The translations under genes were made by a program, and so were the position numbers. 64,000 bases of DNA from Thermus neutrinimicus. Lineage in GTDB: Bacteria > Deinococcota > Deinococci > Deinococcales > Thermaceae. This document shows positions 40,591 through 50,460 of this stretch, one piece after another (position 1 is the first letter of the stretch; every line of letters begins with the position of its first letter). The stretch is from the NCBI RefSeq assembly GCF_022760955.1, contig NZ_JAKTNU010000001.1, positions 129,507 to 193,506 on the forward strand. The letters are read 5' to 3'. The notes under the pieces are model-generated. The model saw only the letters and a list, made by a program, of their open reading frames with translations. It searched no databases and had not been told where the DNA came from.

Positions 40591-40603
40591 GAGGGAGGAG
40601 CGC

Positions 40604-43217
<2,614 letters not shown>

Positions 43218-43240
<23 letters not shown>

Positions 43241-43940
43241 GGAGGAGAATCCGGGTGGGGACCACCTTGGCCACCTCCCCCGCCACGGGGGTGAGGAAAA
43301 GCCCCTCGTCCCCTGCCCAGGCCAAAAGCCGCCCGTAACCCAGGAGGAACCCCTCCCCGTCCAAAAGGCCGTAAAGCCGGTGGGGCTCGGCGGGCTCCAT
43401 GGGGTATGCGGGCAGGCGGCCGAGGGGAAGGGGGCGGAGCCTGGCCCCTTGGAAGTGGGCAAAAAGCCTTTCCAACCGGTTCTTCCGCCTCTCCGCCAGG
43501 GTTTTCCTGCGAGTCCCAGGAGGGGGCGAGGCCAGGCGCGCCCTGAGGTCCTTCCGCCAGGATAGGGCCTGGTAAAGCTCCTCCCACCCCAGGACCAGCA
43601 CCTCGGCGGGCACCAGGGCCTCTATCTGCAAGAGCCGGAACCCGGGGTCCAGGTAGCCATCCGTGTCGGCCACGGTGGGGCTTCCTCTGGGGATGAGGCG
43701 GGCTAGGCGCAGGGCCCCCACCACCGCCTGCGCCTCCATCCCCCTAGGGGATAAGGCTCCCAGAAGGTGGCGGCGCAGGGGGGAGAGGGTTCCTTCCCGG
43801 TAGCGGAAAAGGGTGAAGGCCCCGGGCAGGGCCCCCTGTCCCGGGTCCAGGTCCAGGAGGTAGGCTTCCCCCGCCTTTTCCAAAAGCCTTAGGGCCAGGG
43901 TGGTCTTGCCGGTATCCGTGGGGCCAGCCAGGAGGAGCAT
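43218..43940 (-). CDS. Clp1/Grc3-type polynucleotide kinase-like P-loop protein
   Basis: 240 residues. GPTDTGKTT (6-14) is the P-loop, followed by [20 protein letters not shown], the Walker B-like DLDPGQG motif shared by Clp1, Grc3 and Nol9 RNA 5'-kinases. [10 protein letters not shown] and a C-terminal beta region complete it. Eukaryotic and archaeal homologues phosphorylate RNA 5'-hydroxyl ends; bacterial members are scarcely studied. The 3' end overlaps leuS by 23 bp (convergent). ATG 43940 is clear. Confidence 0.82.
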
Positions 43941-43997
43941 CCCCCTTGAAGCTACCCCATGGCCCGGGATTCCGGGGGAGTATGGGATGACGTATTT

Positions 43998-44025
43998 TTG
44001 CCATATGGCAATAAAGTGTTATACT
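43998..44025 (+). promoter_or_regulatory. Promoter and palindromic operator of the acyl-CoA dehydrogenase
   Basis: TTGCCA (43998-44003) and TATACT (44020-44025) are 16 bp apart. The exact 14-bp palindrome TTGCCATATGGCAA (43998-44011) covers the -35 and the start of the spacer, the classic place for a repressor. The ATG is nine bases after the -10. A TetR-type acyl-CoA-responsive repressor would fit, but none is in the window. Confidence 0.7.
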
Positions 44026-44034
44026 ACTCCCACC

Positions 44035-45198
44035 ATGGGGCTATGGTTTGAGGAAAGCCAGGAGGAGCGGGCGGTCTTGGGGCCCTTCCGCGAGTTTCTC
44101 AAGGCGGAGGTGGCCCCAGGGGCAGGGGAGCGGGACCGCACGGGGGCCTTTCCCTTTGAGCTCATCAGGAAGCTCGCCCAGTTCGGGGTCTTCGGGGCCA
44201 CGGTGCCCGAGGCCTATGGAGGGGCGGGGCTTAAAAGCCGGCTTTTCGCCCGCATGGTGGAGGAGATCGCCTATCACGATGGGGCCTTGGCCCTCACCGT
44301 GGCCAGCCACAACTCCCTGGCCACGGGGCACATCCTCCTGGCGGGGAACGAAAGGCAGAAGGAGACCTTCCTGCCCAGGCTGGCCTCGGGGGAGGCCCTG
44401 GGGGCCTGGGGGCTCACGGAGCCGGGTTCGGGCTCGGATGCCGCCGCCCTTAAGACCCGGGCCGAGCCGGTGGCGGGGGGATATGTGCTGAACGGCACCA
44501 AGCAGTTCATCACCCAGGGGAGCGTGGCCGGGGTCTACGTGATCGTGGCCCGCACCGACCCCGCCCCGAGCCCGGAAAGGAAGCACCTGGGCATCTCCGC
44601 CTTCGCCTTCTTCCGTCCGGAAAAGGGCCTTCGCATTGGCCGCAAGGAGGAGAAGCTGGGCCTGAACGCCTCGGATACCGCCCAGCTGGTCCTCGAGGAC
44701 CTCTTCGTGCCCGAGGAGGGCCTTTTGGGGGAGAGGGGCAAGGGGTTTTACGACGTGCTCAAGGTGCTGGATGGGGGCAGGATCGGCATCGCCGCCATGG
44801 CGGTGGGCCTGGGAAGGGCGGCCTTGGACTACGCCCTCCGCTACGCCAAGCAAAGGGAGGCCTTCGGCAGGCCCATCGCCGAGTACCAGGGGGTTTCCTT
44901 CAAGCTGGCGGAGGCGGCCACGGAGCTGGAGGCGGCCAGGCTCCTTTACCTGAAGGCGGCGGAGCTCAAGGACGCGGGAAGGCCCTATACCCTCGAGGCC
45001 GCCCAAGCCAAGCTCTTCGCCAGCGAGGTGGCGGTGAGGGCCTGCGACGAGGCCATCCAGGTCCTGGGGGGGTATGGGTATGTCAAGGATTACCCCGTGG
45101 AGCGCTACTGGCGCGACGCCCGCCTGACCCGCATCGGGGAGGGGACCAGCGAGATCCTGAAGCTCATCATTGCCCGGCGCCTTCTAGAGTCGGTGTGA
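44035..45198 (+). CDS. Acyl-CoA dehydrogenase
   Basis: FAD flavoprotein of fatty-acid beta-oxidation. It has 387 residues from ATG 44035. [16 protein letters not shown] and KQFITQG bind FAD and substrate, [17 protein letters not shown] and [11 protein letters not shown] form the helical core, and [20 protein letters not shown] precedes the catalytic-base segment RIGEGTSEI. The chain-length preference cannot be read from sequence. It stands alone with its own promoter and operator; the longer upstream frame includes the promoter and is false. Confidence 0.94.
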   Translation: MGLWFEESQEERAVLGPFREFLKAEVAPGAGERDRTGAFPFELIRKLAQFGVFGATVPEAYGGAGLKSRLFARMVEEIAYHDGALALTVASHNSLATGHILLAGNERQKETFLPRLASGEALGAWGLTEPGSGSDAAALKTRAEPVAGGYVLNGTKQFITQGSVAGVYVIVARTDPAPSPERKHLGISAFAFFRPEKGLRIGRKEEKLGLNASDTAQLVLEDLFVPEEGLLGERGKGFYDVLKVLDGGRIGIAAMAVGLGRAALDYALRYAKQREAFGRPIAEYQGVSFKLAEAATELEAARLLYLKAAELKDAGRPYTLEAAQAKLFASEVAVRACDEAIQVLGGYGYVKDYPVERYWRDARLTRIGEGTSEILKLIIARRLLESV

Positions 45199-46216
45199 AG
45201 GTGAGGGCCTTGGGGACCCTTAGGGCCAGCTGGCCGCAAGCCGCCCCCACGTCCTGCCCTCGGCTCCAGCGGATGGAGGTGGGAATCCCAAGCCGCCTCA
45301 GCTCCTCCGCGAAGGCCAGGATGCCCGCTTTGGGGGTGCCTTCCACCGGGGCGCCTTCCCAGGGGTTAAAGGGGATCAGGTTCACGTGGGCGCCCATGCC
45401 CTTAAGGAGCTTGGCGAGAAGCCGGGCCTGCCAGGGGTGGTCGTTTAAACCCTTAAGCAGGGTGTACTCGAAGGTGATGCGCCTCTTGGTCCTGGCGTGG
45501 TAGTGGCGCACCGCCTCGAGGATCTCCCCCACGGAGTAGCGGTGGGCGGTGGGGATGATCCTCCTGCGGGTCTCGTCGTCGGGGGCGTGAAGGGAAAGGG
45601 CCAGGCGCACCCCGAGGTCCTCCTCCGCCAGGCGGTAGATGCCCTTGGGGATGCCCACGGTGGAGAGGGTGATGCGCCTTGGGCTCATGGCCAGGCCCTT
45701 GGGATGGAGCAGGGTGCGGATGGCCTTGAGCACGTTGTCCAGGTTCAGAAGGGGCTCCCCCATGCCCATGAGGACCACGTTGCGGATGTCCCTGGGAGAG
45801 ATGCCCTGGTGATGGGCGATGGTTAGGAGCTGGGAGAGGATCTCCGCCGCGGTGAGGTTGCGGCCAAAGCCCAGGGCCCCGGTGGCGCAGAAGGTACACC
45901 CTGCGGGGCAGCCCACCATGCTGGAAAGGCAGACGGTCTTGCGGTTCTCGTAGGGCATGTAGACCGCCTCCGTCTTCTTCCCGTCCAGCAGGGTGAAGAG
46001 GTATTTCACGCTTCCGTCCCGGCTTGGGTAGGCCTCCACCAGGGCGAACTCGGAGATGCGCCACTCCCTGGCCAAGGCTTCCCGCAGGCCCTTGGGCAGG
46101 TCGGTCATCTGGGAGAAGTCCATGGCCCCCCGGGCGTAGAGCCAGTGGGCGATCTGGGCCTTGCGGTAGCCCTCGCCGGGGAGTTCCTCGGGGGGGAGTT
46201 CCAGGATGGGTTTCAT
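45167..46216 (-). CDS. rlmN: 23S rRNA A2503/tRNA A37 C2-methyltransferase
   Basis: Radical SAM enzyme methylating A2503 of 23S rRNA and A37 of some tRNAs. It has 349 residues. The iron-sulfur cysteines are C103, C107 and C110 ([10 protein letters not shown]), and a late cysteine in DVGAACGQL serves as the methyl carrier. GMGEPLLN and SLHAPDD are typical. It overlaps the acyl-CoA dehydrogenase end by 32 bp (convergent) and Uma2 by four bases upstream. Confidence 0.95.
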   Translation of the reverse strand: MKPILELPPEELPGEGYRKAQIAHWLYARGAMDFSQMTDLPKGLREALAREWRISEFALVEAYPSRDGSVKYLFTLLDGKKTEAVYMPYENRKTVCLSSMVGCPAGCTFCATGALGFGRNLTAAEILSQLLTIAHHQGISPRDIRNVVLMGMGEPLLNLDNVLKAIRTLLHPKGLAMSPRRITLSTVGIPKGIYRLAEEDLGVRLALSLHAPDDETRRRIIPTAHRYSVGEILEAVRHYHARTKRRITFEYTLLKGLNDHPWQARLLAKLLKGMGAHVNLIPFNPWEGAPVEGTPKAGILAFAEELRRLGIPTSIRWSRGQDVGAACGQLALRVPKALTFTPTLEGAGQ

Positions 46217-46752
46217 GCCACGCCCTCGTGGATCTCCTTAAGCCTTAAGGTGCCTTCCGGGCAGGGCAGGATAAGGCTTTCCCCCACCTCTTCCTCCCGG
46301 AACCCCGAAGGGGTCTTGCGGTAGAGGATGCCTCCCGGCCTGGCCTCCTCCAGAAGAAGATAGGCCTGGAGGCTAGGGCGCCTGAGGTAATGGGAAAGCC
46401 TCTCCCTTCGGTCCTGGGCCTCGGTACCGGGGGAGAGGACTTCCCCCACCAGACAAGGGGCGGTTGCGTAAAGGGGATGGGCCTGGGGGCCGCAGAGCAC
46501 CATGGCGTCGGGGTAGTAGAAGGTGTCCTCGGAAACCTTAAGCCGGGCAGTTTCCCTATAGACCCGGCATCCTTGGTCCCAGGCCAAGGGTTTTAAAGGG
46601 GCCACCAGGTGGGTGACCATGAGGTTATGGTCCAGGCTGGCCCCGTCCATGGCGTAGGGGATTCCCCCCACCAGCCCGTGGCGCCCGGGGCCCCCCTCTT
46701 CCAGGGCCAGGTATTCCTCCTCCGTTAGCGGGCGCAAGGACCGCTCGGTCAC
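46213..46752 (-). CDS. Uma2-family putative nuclease
   Basis: 179 residues with the PD-(D/E)xK-like Uma2 layout: LTEEEYLALEE, a GIPYAMDGAS strand, YYPDAMVLCG and LVGEVLSPGTEAQDRRERL, then a LQAYLLLEEA strand. Uma2 genes are very common in Thermus and cyanobacteria, with unclear function. GTG 46752 is six bases after TACAAT (46759-46764, minus). Its four-base overlap with rlmN implies co-translation. Confidence 0.85.
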   Translation of the reverse strand: MTERSLRPLTEEEYLALEEGGPGRHGLVGGIPYAMDGASLDHNLMVTHLVAPLKPLAWDQGCRVYRETARLKVSEDTFYYPDAMVLCGPQAHPLYATAPCLVGEVLSPGTEAQDRRERLSHYLRRPSLQAYLLLEEARPGGILYRKTPSGFREEEVGESLILPCPEGTLRLKEIHEGVA

Positions 46753-46794
46753 CTTCCCATTGTAGGGGCTCGGGGAGGGGTTTGCCCAGGGGCC

Positions 46795-47019
46795 TCACCG
46801 CAACCGCCCGTACCCCAGGCCCAGGCCTAGAAGCAGGAGGAGAAGCCCTAGGGGCCTTGGCCTGGCGAGAATACCCAGAAAGGCTCCAAAAAGGACCAGC
46901 CCCAAGGCCACCCGCTTGCGCCCTTGCCGGTAGGCCCGGCCCGAGAGGAAGCCCAAGAGGAGGGGAAGGGCCCAAAGCACCAGAAGGAGGAGGCCCAGGA
47001 GGAAGGAGAAGGAGGCCAT
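46795..47019 (-). CDS. Small membrane protein, function unknown
   Basis: 74 residues: a first membrane helix (SFLLGLLLLVLWALPLLLGF), a basic turn (GRAYRQGRKR), and a second and third hydrophobic stretch (VALGLVLFGAFLGILA, LGLLLLLLGLGLGYG). ATG 47019. It is downstream of the MoaD-MoaE fusion by 13 bp on the same strand. No family was recognised. Confidence 0.6.
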   Translation of the reverse strand: MASFSFLLGLLLLVLWALPLLLGFLSGRAYRQGRKRVALGLVLFGAFLGILARPRPLGLLLLLLGLGLGYGRLR

Positions 47020-47032
47020 GGTTGGGGGAGGC

Positions 47033-47704
47033 CTAGAGCCGGTTTTCCTCCGGGGAGAAGCCCTCCACCCAGAAGCTCCCGTCGGGACGGTGTTCCTTTT
47101 TCCAAACCGGGAGGACCTGCTTTACCCGGTCTATGGCATACTGGCAGGCGGCGAAGGCCTCGGGGCGGTGCCGGGCCGAAACCACGATGGCGATGGAGGC
47201 CTCCCCGGGGTTCACCCGGCCCAGGCGGTGCCAAAGGGCCACCCGGCCCAGGGGAAAGCGGGAGCGCATCTCCCCGATGATCTCCGCCATGACCTTCTCC
47301 GCCATGCCCGGGTAGGCCTCGTACTCCAAAAAGGCCACCTCCTCCCCCCGGTTGGGGCTTCGGGTGGTGCCCAGGAAGCTCACCACCGCCCCGTACTCGG
47401 GAGAGGTGGCCCAGTCCACCAGGGCCTTAAGGTCCAGGGGCTCATGGGTGAGGCCGTAGGAGTCCTGCCCTCCCGAGACCGGGGGCAGAAAGGCCACCTC
47501 ATCCCCCTCCTTTAGGGGGGTTTCCCCTTGGGCCAAGGCCTGGTTCACCGCCGCCATGCCGCCATCCAGCCTAAGGCCGGGAAAGCGCTTCTCCAGGGCC
47601 TCTTTGGCATCAAGCACCCGGGCTCCCTCGGGAAGCTCCAAGAGGAGGCGGTCCGTGCCCGCCTGTTCCCGGTAAAGGGCGAAGAGCCGAACCTCAACCC
47701 GCAT
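47033..47704 (-). CDS. Molybdopterin synthase MoaD-MoaE fusion
   Basis: 223 residues that join the two subunits of molybdopterin synthase. Residues 1-79 are a ubiquitin-like MoaD (MRVEVRLFALYREQAGTDRL) ending in PVSGG; residues 80-223 are MoaE (EYGAVVSFLGTTRSPNRGEE, VSARHRPEAFAACQYAIDRV, PVWKKEHRPDG with the catalytic lysines). The Gly-Gly that must carry the thiocarboxylate is internal (78-79), so proteolytic cleavage after Gly79 would be needed, as reported for mycobacterial MoaX. It overlaps hrcA by 11 bp. Confidence 0.92.
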   Translation of the reverse strand: MRVEVRLFALYREQAGTDRLLLELPEGARVLDAKEALEKRFPGLRLDGGMAAVNQALAQGETPLKEGDEVAFLPPVSGGQDSYGLTHEPLDLKALVDWATSPEYGAVVSFLGTTRSPNRGEEVAFLEYEAYPGMAEKVMAEIIGEMRSRFPLGRVALWHRLGRVNPGEASIAIVVSARHRPEAFAACQYAIDRVKQVLPVWKKEHRPDGSFWVEGFSPEENRL

Positions 47705-48599
47705 GCTGTCCAGTATAGACCTGGCTGAGGCTTAAGGCTACGGAGAGGGCCTCGAGGTAGCGCATGCGCATGGGCCCCAGCAGCACCAGCTCCCCCAGCC
47801 ACTCCCCCCGGGCGAAGCCCGCCTGCACCTGGGCCAGGCCCTCCACCTCCCCCACCCGCACGTCCACCCGGCCGGGAGGGGTTAGGACCGCCTCCTCCCC
47901 CCCGGCCTCGTAAAGAGCCACCAGCCGCTCCAGAAAGCCGGGATCCTTGGCCTCCGGTTCCTTTAAGGCCTCGGCCAGACCCTCCCGGTAGACGAGGGAA
48001 AGGCCTGCGGAAAGGGCCCGGGAGAGGTGGGCGAAGAGCTCCTCCAGGCCGCGCGGAGCTGGGGGTAGGGTGGCAAAGGGCCCCGAGAGGGCTTCTTCCG
48101 CCTGTTTCAATCGCTCGGACGGGAGGGTGAGGGGAAGCCGGACCTCCTTCACCCTCCCCCCTTCCAGGACGAAGACCGCCAGGGTTCCTTCCGGCAGGGG
48201 GGAGAGGTGGACCTGGAGCACCTTGGGAGAGTTCCTGGGCCTGAGGCGGAGAAGGGCGGGGTACCCGGAAAGCCCCACCGCCATCTTCACCAAGAAGGCC
48301 TCGGGCTCCCGGGCCCCCTCCAGGGCCCGCTGGAGCCGTTCCTGGGTGGCCTCGGGCAAGGGTTTGGGGGGAAGGAGGGAGAGGGAGTACTGGCGGAAGG
48401 CCTGCCGGGTGGGGACCCGGCCCGCGGAGGCGTGGGGCTTGGAGAGGTAGCCCATCTCCTCGAGGGCGATGAGCTCATACCGGGCCAGGGCAGGGGAAAG
48501 CCCCAGGCCCTCGGCCAACCTCGCCGAGGGCACAGGGGCTTTGGTCTTGATGTACTCCACCACCAGGAGGTGAAGGATGGCCCGCTGCCTGGCCGTCAC
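47694..48599 (-). CDS. hrcA: Heat-inducible transcription repressor HrcA
   Basis: 301 residues. The N-terminal winged helix (QRAILHLLVVEYIKTKAPVP, HASAGRVPTRQAFRQY) binds CIRCE operators; a GAF-like middle and a C-terminal part (LGPMRMRYLEALSVALSL) follow. No CIRCE repeat or chaperone gene occurs in the window, so targets are elsewhere. GTG 48599 is six bases after TACAAT (48606-48611, minus), which overlaps the glnB stop codon. Confidence 0.92.
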   Translation of the reverse strand: MTARQRAILHLLVVEYIKTKAPVPSARLAEGLGLSPALARYELIALEEMGYLSKPHASAGRVPTRQAFRQYSLSLLPPKPLPEATQERLQRALEGAREPEAFLVKMAVGLSGYPALLRLRPRNSPKVLQVHLSPLPEGTLAVFVLEGGRVKEVRLPLTLPSERLKQAEEALSGPFATLPPAPRGLEELFAHLSRALSAGLSLVYREGLAEALKEPEAKDPGFLERLVALYEAGGEEAVLTPPGRVDVRVGEVEGLAQVQAGFARGEWLGELVLLGPMRMRYLEALSVALSLSQVYTGQHAG

Positions 48600-48603
48600 A
48601 CCC

Positions 48604-48954
48604 CTATTGTACCGGGGTCACCGCGGCCTCGTCCTCTTCCCCTGTGCGGATCCGGTAGACCTTCTCCACCGGCAAAACGAAAATCTTTCCGTCCCCCACC
48701 TCCCCGGTGCGGGCCGCTTTGAGGATGGCCTCCACCGTGGGCCGAACAAAGGGCTCGGACACCCCGATCTCCAGGCGCACCTTTTCGTGCAGGGCCATCT
48801 TCACCGTGGTCCCCCGGTAGGTTTCCACCCTTTCCGTCTCCCCTCCGTGCCCCTGGACCCTGCTGATGGATAGCCCCCGCACCTCCACCTTGAAGAGGGC
48901 TTCCAGGACCTCCTGGAGCTTCTCCGGCCGGATGATGGCCACGATGAGCTTCAT
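48604..48954 (-). CDS. glnB: Nitrogen regulatory protein PII
   Basis: Trimeric sensor of ATP/ADP and 2-oxoglutarate that plugs AmtB. It has 116 residues and is nearly identical to T. thermophilus PII as I recall it. The T-loop reads RVETYRGTTVKMA: Tyr46 is present but position 51, the uridylylated Tyr of enterobacteria, is Val, so control by GlnD-type uridylylation is unlikely. The C-terminal signature GKIFVLPVEKVYRIRTGE is intact. It is coupled to amtB by a four-base overlap. Confidence 0.96.
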   Translation of the reverse strand: MKLIVAIIRPEKLQEVLEALFKVEVRGLSISRVQGHGGETERVETYRGTTVKMALHEKVRLEIGVSEPFVRPTVEAILKAARTGEVGDGKIFVLPVEKVYRIRTGEEDEAAVTPVQ

Positions 48955-50279
48955 GCCTCACCTCCCAGGGGCTTAAGGGCTGGAGGGTTGGCCTCCGAGA
49001 GCACCAGGATGGCCCCCTCGCCCTCCACATAGGCTTCCTCCCCGTGCTGGGTCACATCCAGGCCCATCCCTTCCTCCTTGGGGCTGGCCCGCAAGGGGGT
49101 GAGAAGGTCCGTGAGCTTGAGGAGGAGGAAGGTACCCAAGGCGGAGTAGGCCACCGCCACCCCTACCGCCAGGGCCTGGATGGCGAGTTGCATGGGGTTG
49201 CCGAAGAGGAGGCCGTCCGCCACCCCGTTCCAGGCCTTCTCCGCCAGAAGGCCGGTGAGGAGGGCGCCAGTCATGCCCGCAATCCCGTGGGCGCCGAAGA
49301 CGTCCAGGGAGTCATCCAGCCGGGTCCTGGGCCGCCATAGGAGGAAGAAGTAGCTGGGGAAGGCGCTCACCGCCCCCAGCACCAGGGCGGACAGGGGGGA
49401 TACGAGCCCCGCCGCTGGGGTGATGGCCACCAAGCCCACCACGATGGCGGTGGCCAGGCCCACCGCCGTGACCTTGCCGGTGCGGAGGAGGTCCAGGAGA
49501 ACCCAGGCCACCAAAGCGGCCGCGGGGGCGAGGAGGGTGTTGACAAAGGCCAAGCTGGCCAGGGCCCCGGAGCCCAGGGCGCTTCCCCCGTTGAACCCGA
49601 ACCAGCCGAACCAGAGGAGAGCAGCCCCCAGAAGCGTAAAGGGTACGTTATGGGGCAGGATGGCCTGACGGCCATAGTCCTTCCGGGCACCCAGCACCAA
49701 GGCCCCCACCAGGGCGGCCACGCCGGCGTTGATGTGCACCACTGTTCCCCCGGCGAAGTCCAGGGCCCCTAAGGACCCCAAAAACCCCCCGCCCCAAACC
49801 CAGTGGGCCAGGGGAGCGTAGACCAAAAGCCCCCAGAGGCTGAGGAAGAGAAGGAGGGCAGGGAAGCGCATCCTTTCCACCATGCCCCCGGTGAGGAGGG
49901 CGGCGGTGATGATGGCGAAGGTGCCCTGGAAGGCCATGAAGAGGAGATGGGGGATCTCCCCCTTGGCCTCGAGGCCCACCCCCTTCAGAAGGGCGTGGCC
50001 CAGGTTCCCCAGCCAAGGACCGCCCTCGGCAAAGGCTAGGCTATAGCCCAGAAGGGCCCAGCCCACGCCCACGAAGCCTAGGGCGGCGAAGCTCATCATC
50101 ATGGTGTTCAAGCTGTTTTTGCTCCGCACCAGGCCGCCGTAGAAGAAGGCCAAAGCCGGGGTCATGAGGAGGACCAGGGCCGTGGAAACCAGCATCCAGG
50201 CCGTAGCCGCCCCGTCTACCCCCTCTGCCAAGGCCAGTCCTGAAAGCCCGCTTGCCGCTAGGAATAGGGTCTTCCGCAT
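48951..50279 (-). CDS. amtB: Ammonium transporter
   Basis: 442 residues: a cleavable signal peptide (MRKTLFLAASGLSGLALAEG) and eleven membrane helices. MTPALAFFYGGLVRSKNSLN, the phenylalanine gate region, the twin-His residues in HINAG and FGAHGIAGM, and AILPHNVPF are family markers. It is first in the amtB-glnB-hrcA run, under a strong promoter. Confidence 0.95.
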   Translation of the reverse strand: MRKTLFLAASGLSGLALAEGVDGAATAWMLVSTALVLLMTPALAFFYGGLVRSKNSLNTMMMSFAALGFVGVGWALLGYSLAFAEGGPWLGNLGHALLKGVGLEAKGEIPHLLFMAFQGTFAIITAALLTGGMVERMRFPALLLFLSLWGLLVYAPLAHWVWGGGFLGSLGALDFAGGTVVHINAGVAALVGALVLGARKDYGRQAILPHNVPFTLLGAALLWFGWFGFNGGSALGSGALASLAFVNTLLAPAAALVAWVLLDLLRTGKVTAVGLATAIVVGLVAITPAAGLVSPLSALVLGAVSAFPSYFFLLWRPRTRLDDSLDVFGAHGIAGMTGALLTGLLAEKAWNGVADGLLFGNPMQLAIQALAVGVAVAYSALGTFLLLKLTDLLTPLRASPKEEGMGLDVTQHGEEAYVEGEGAILVLSEANPPALKPLGGEA

Positions 50280-50302
50280 GGTCCGTCACCCCCTTGGGGC
50301 TG

Positions 50303-50331
50303 AGGGTACCACCGGGTGTGCATAATGTCAA
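50303..50331 (-). promoter_or_regulatory. amtB promoter
   Basis: TTGACA (50326-50331) and TACCCT (50303-50308) lie 17 bp apart on the minus strand; the start codon is 23 bp beyond. CAAGTA (50329-50334) and TACTTG (50355-50360) form an inverted repeat over and upstream of the -35, a possible nitrogen-regulator site. Confidence 0.78.
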
Positions 50332-50460
50332 GTAGTAGATTGACACTTGGCAAATACTTGCGGGACATATAGTTCACATAACACAAATAGGGCGCAGAAT
50401 GTCAACACTAAAGTTAGCAGATGTGCACTTATTATTGCACAAGACTCCTCGAAACCTGGC
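50320..50460. promoter_or_regulatory. AT-rich regulatory island between amtB and the AlbA_2 gene
   Basis: About 140 bp of markedly AT-rich sequence inside a GC-rich window. It holds direct repeats GCATAATGTCAA (50320-50331) and GCAGAATGTCAA (50394-50405), and an inverted repeat TGTGCA-N8-TGCACA (50422-50441) inside the first codons of the rightward gene. A TTGACA on the plus strand starts at 50340. This looks like a shared control region. Confidence 0.55.

Noticed and set aside
40469-40603. T-box riboswitch upstream of leuS
   Set aside because: No conserved T-box motif or specifier-loop architecture; the competing hairpins and leader frame fit a peptide attenuator better.
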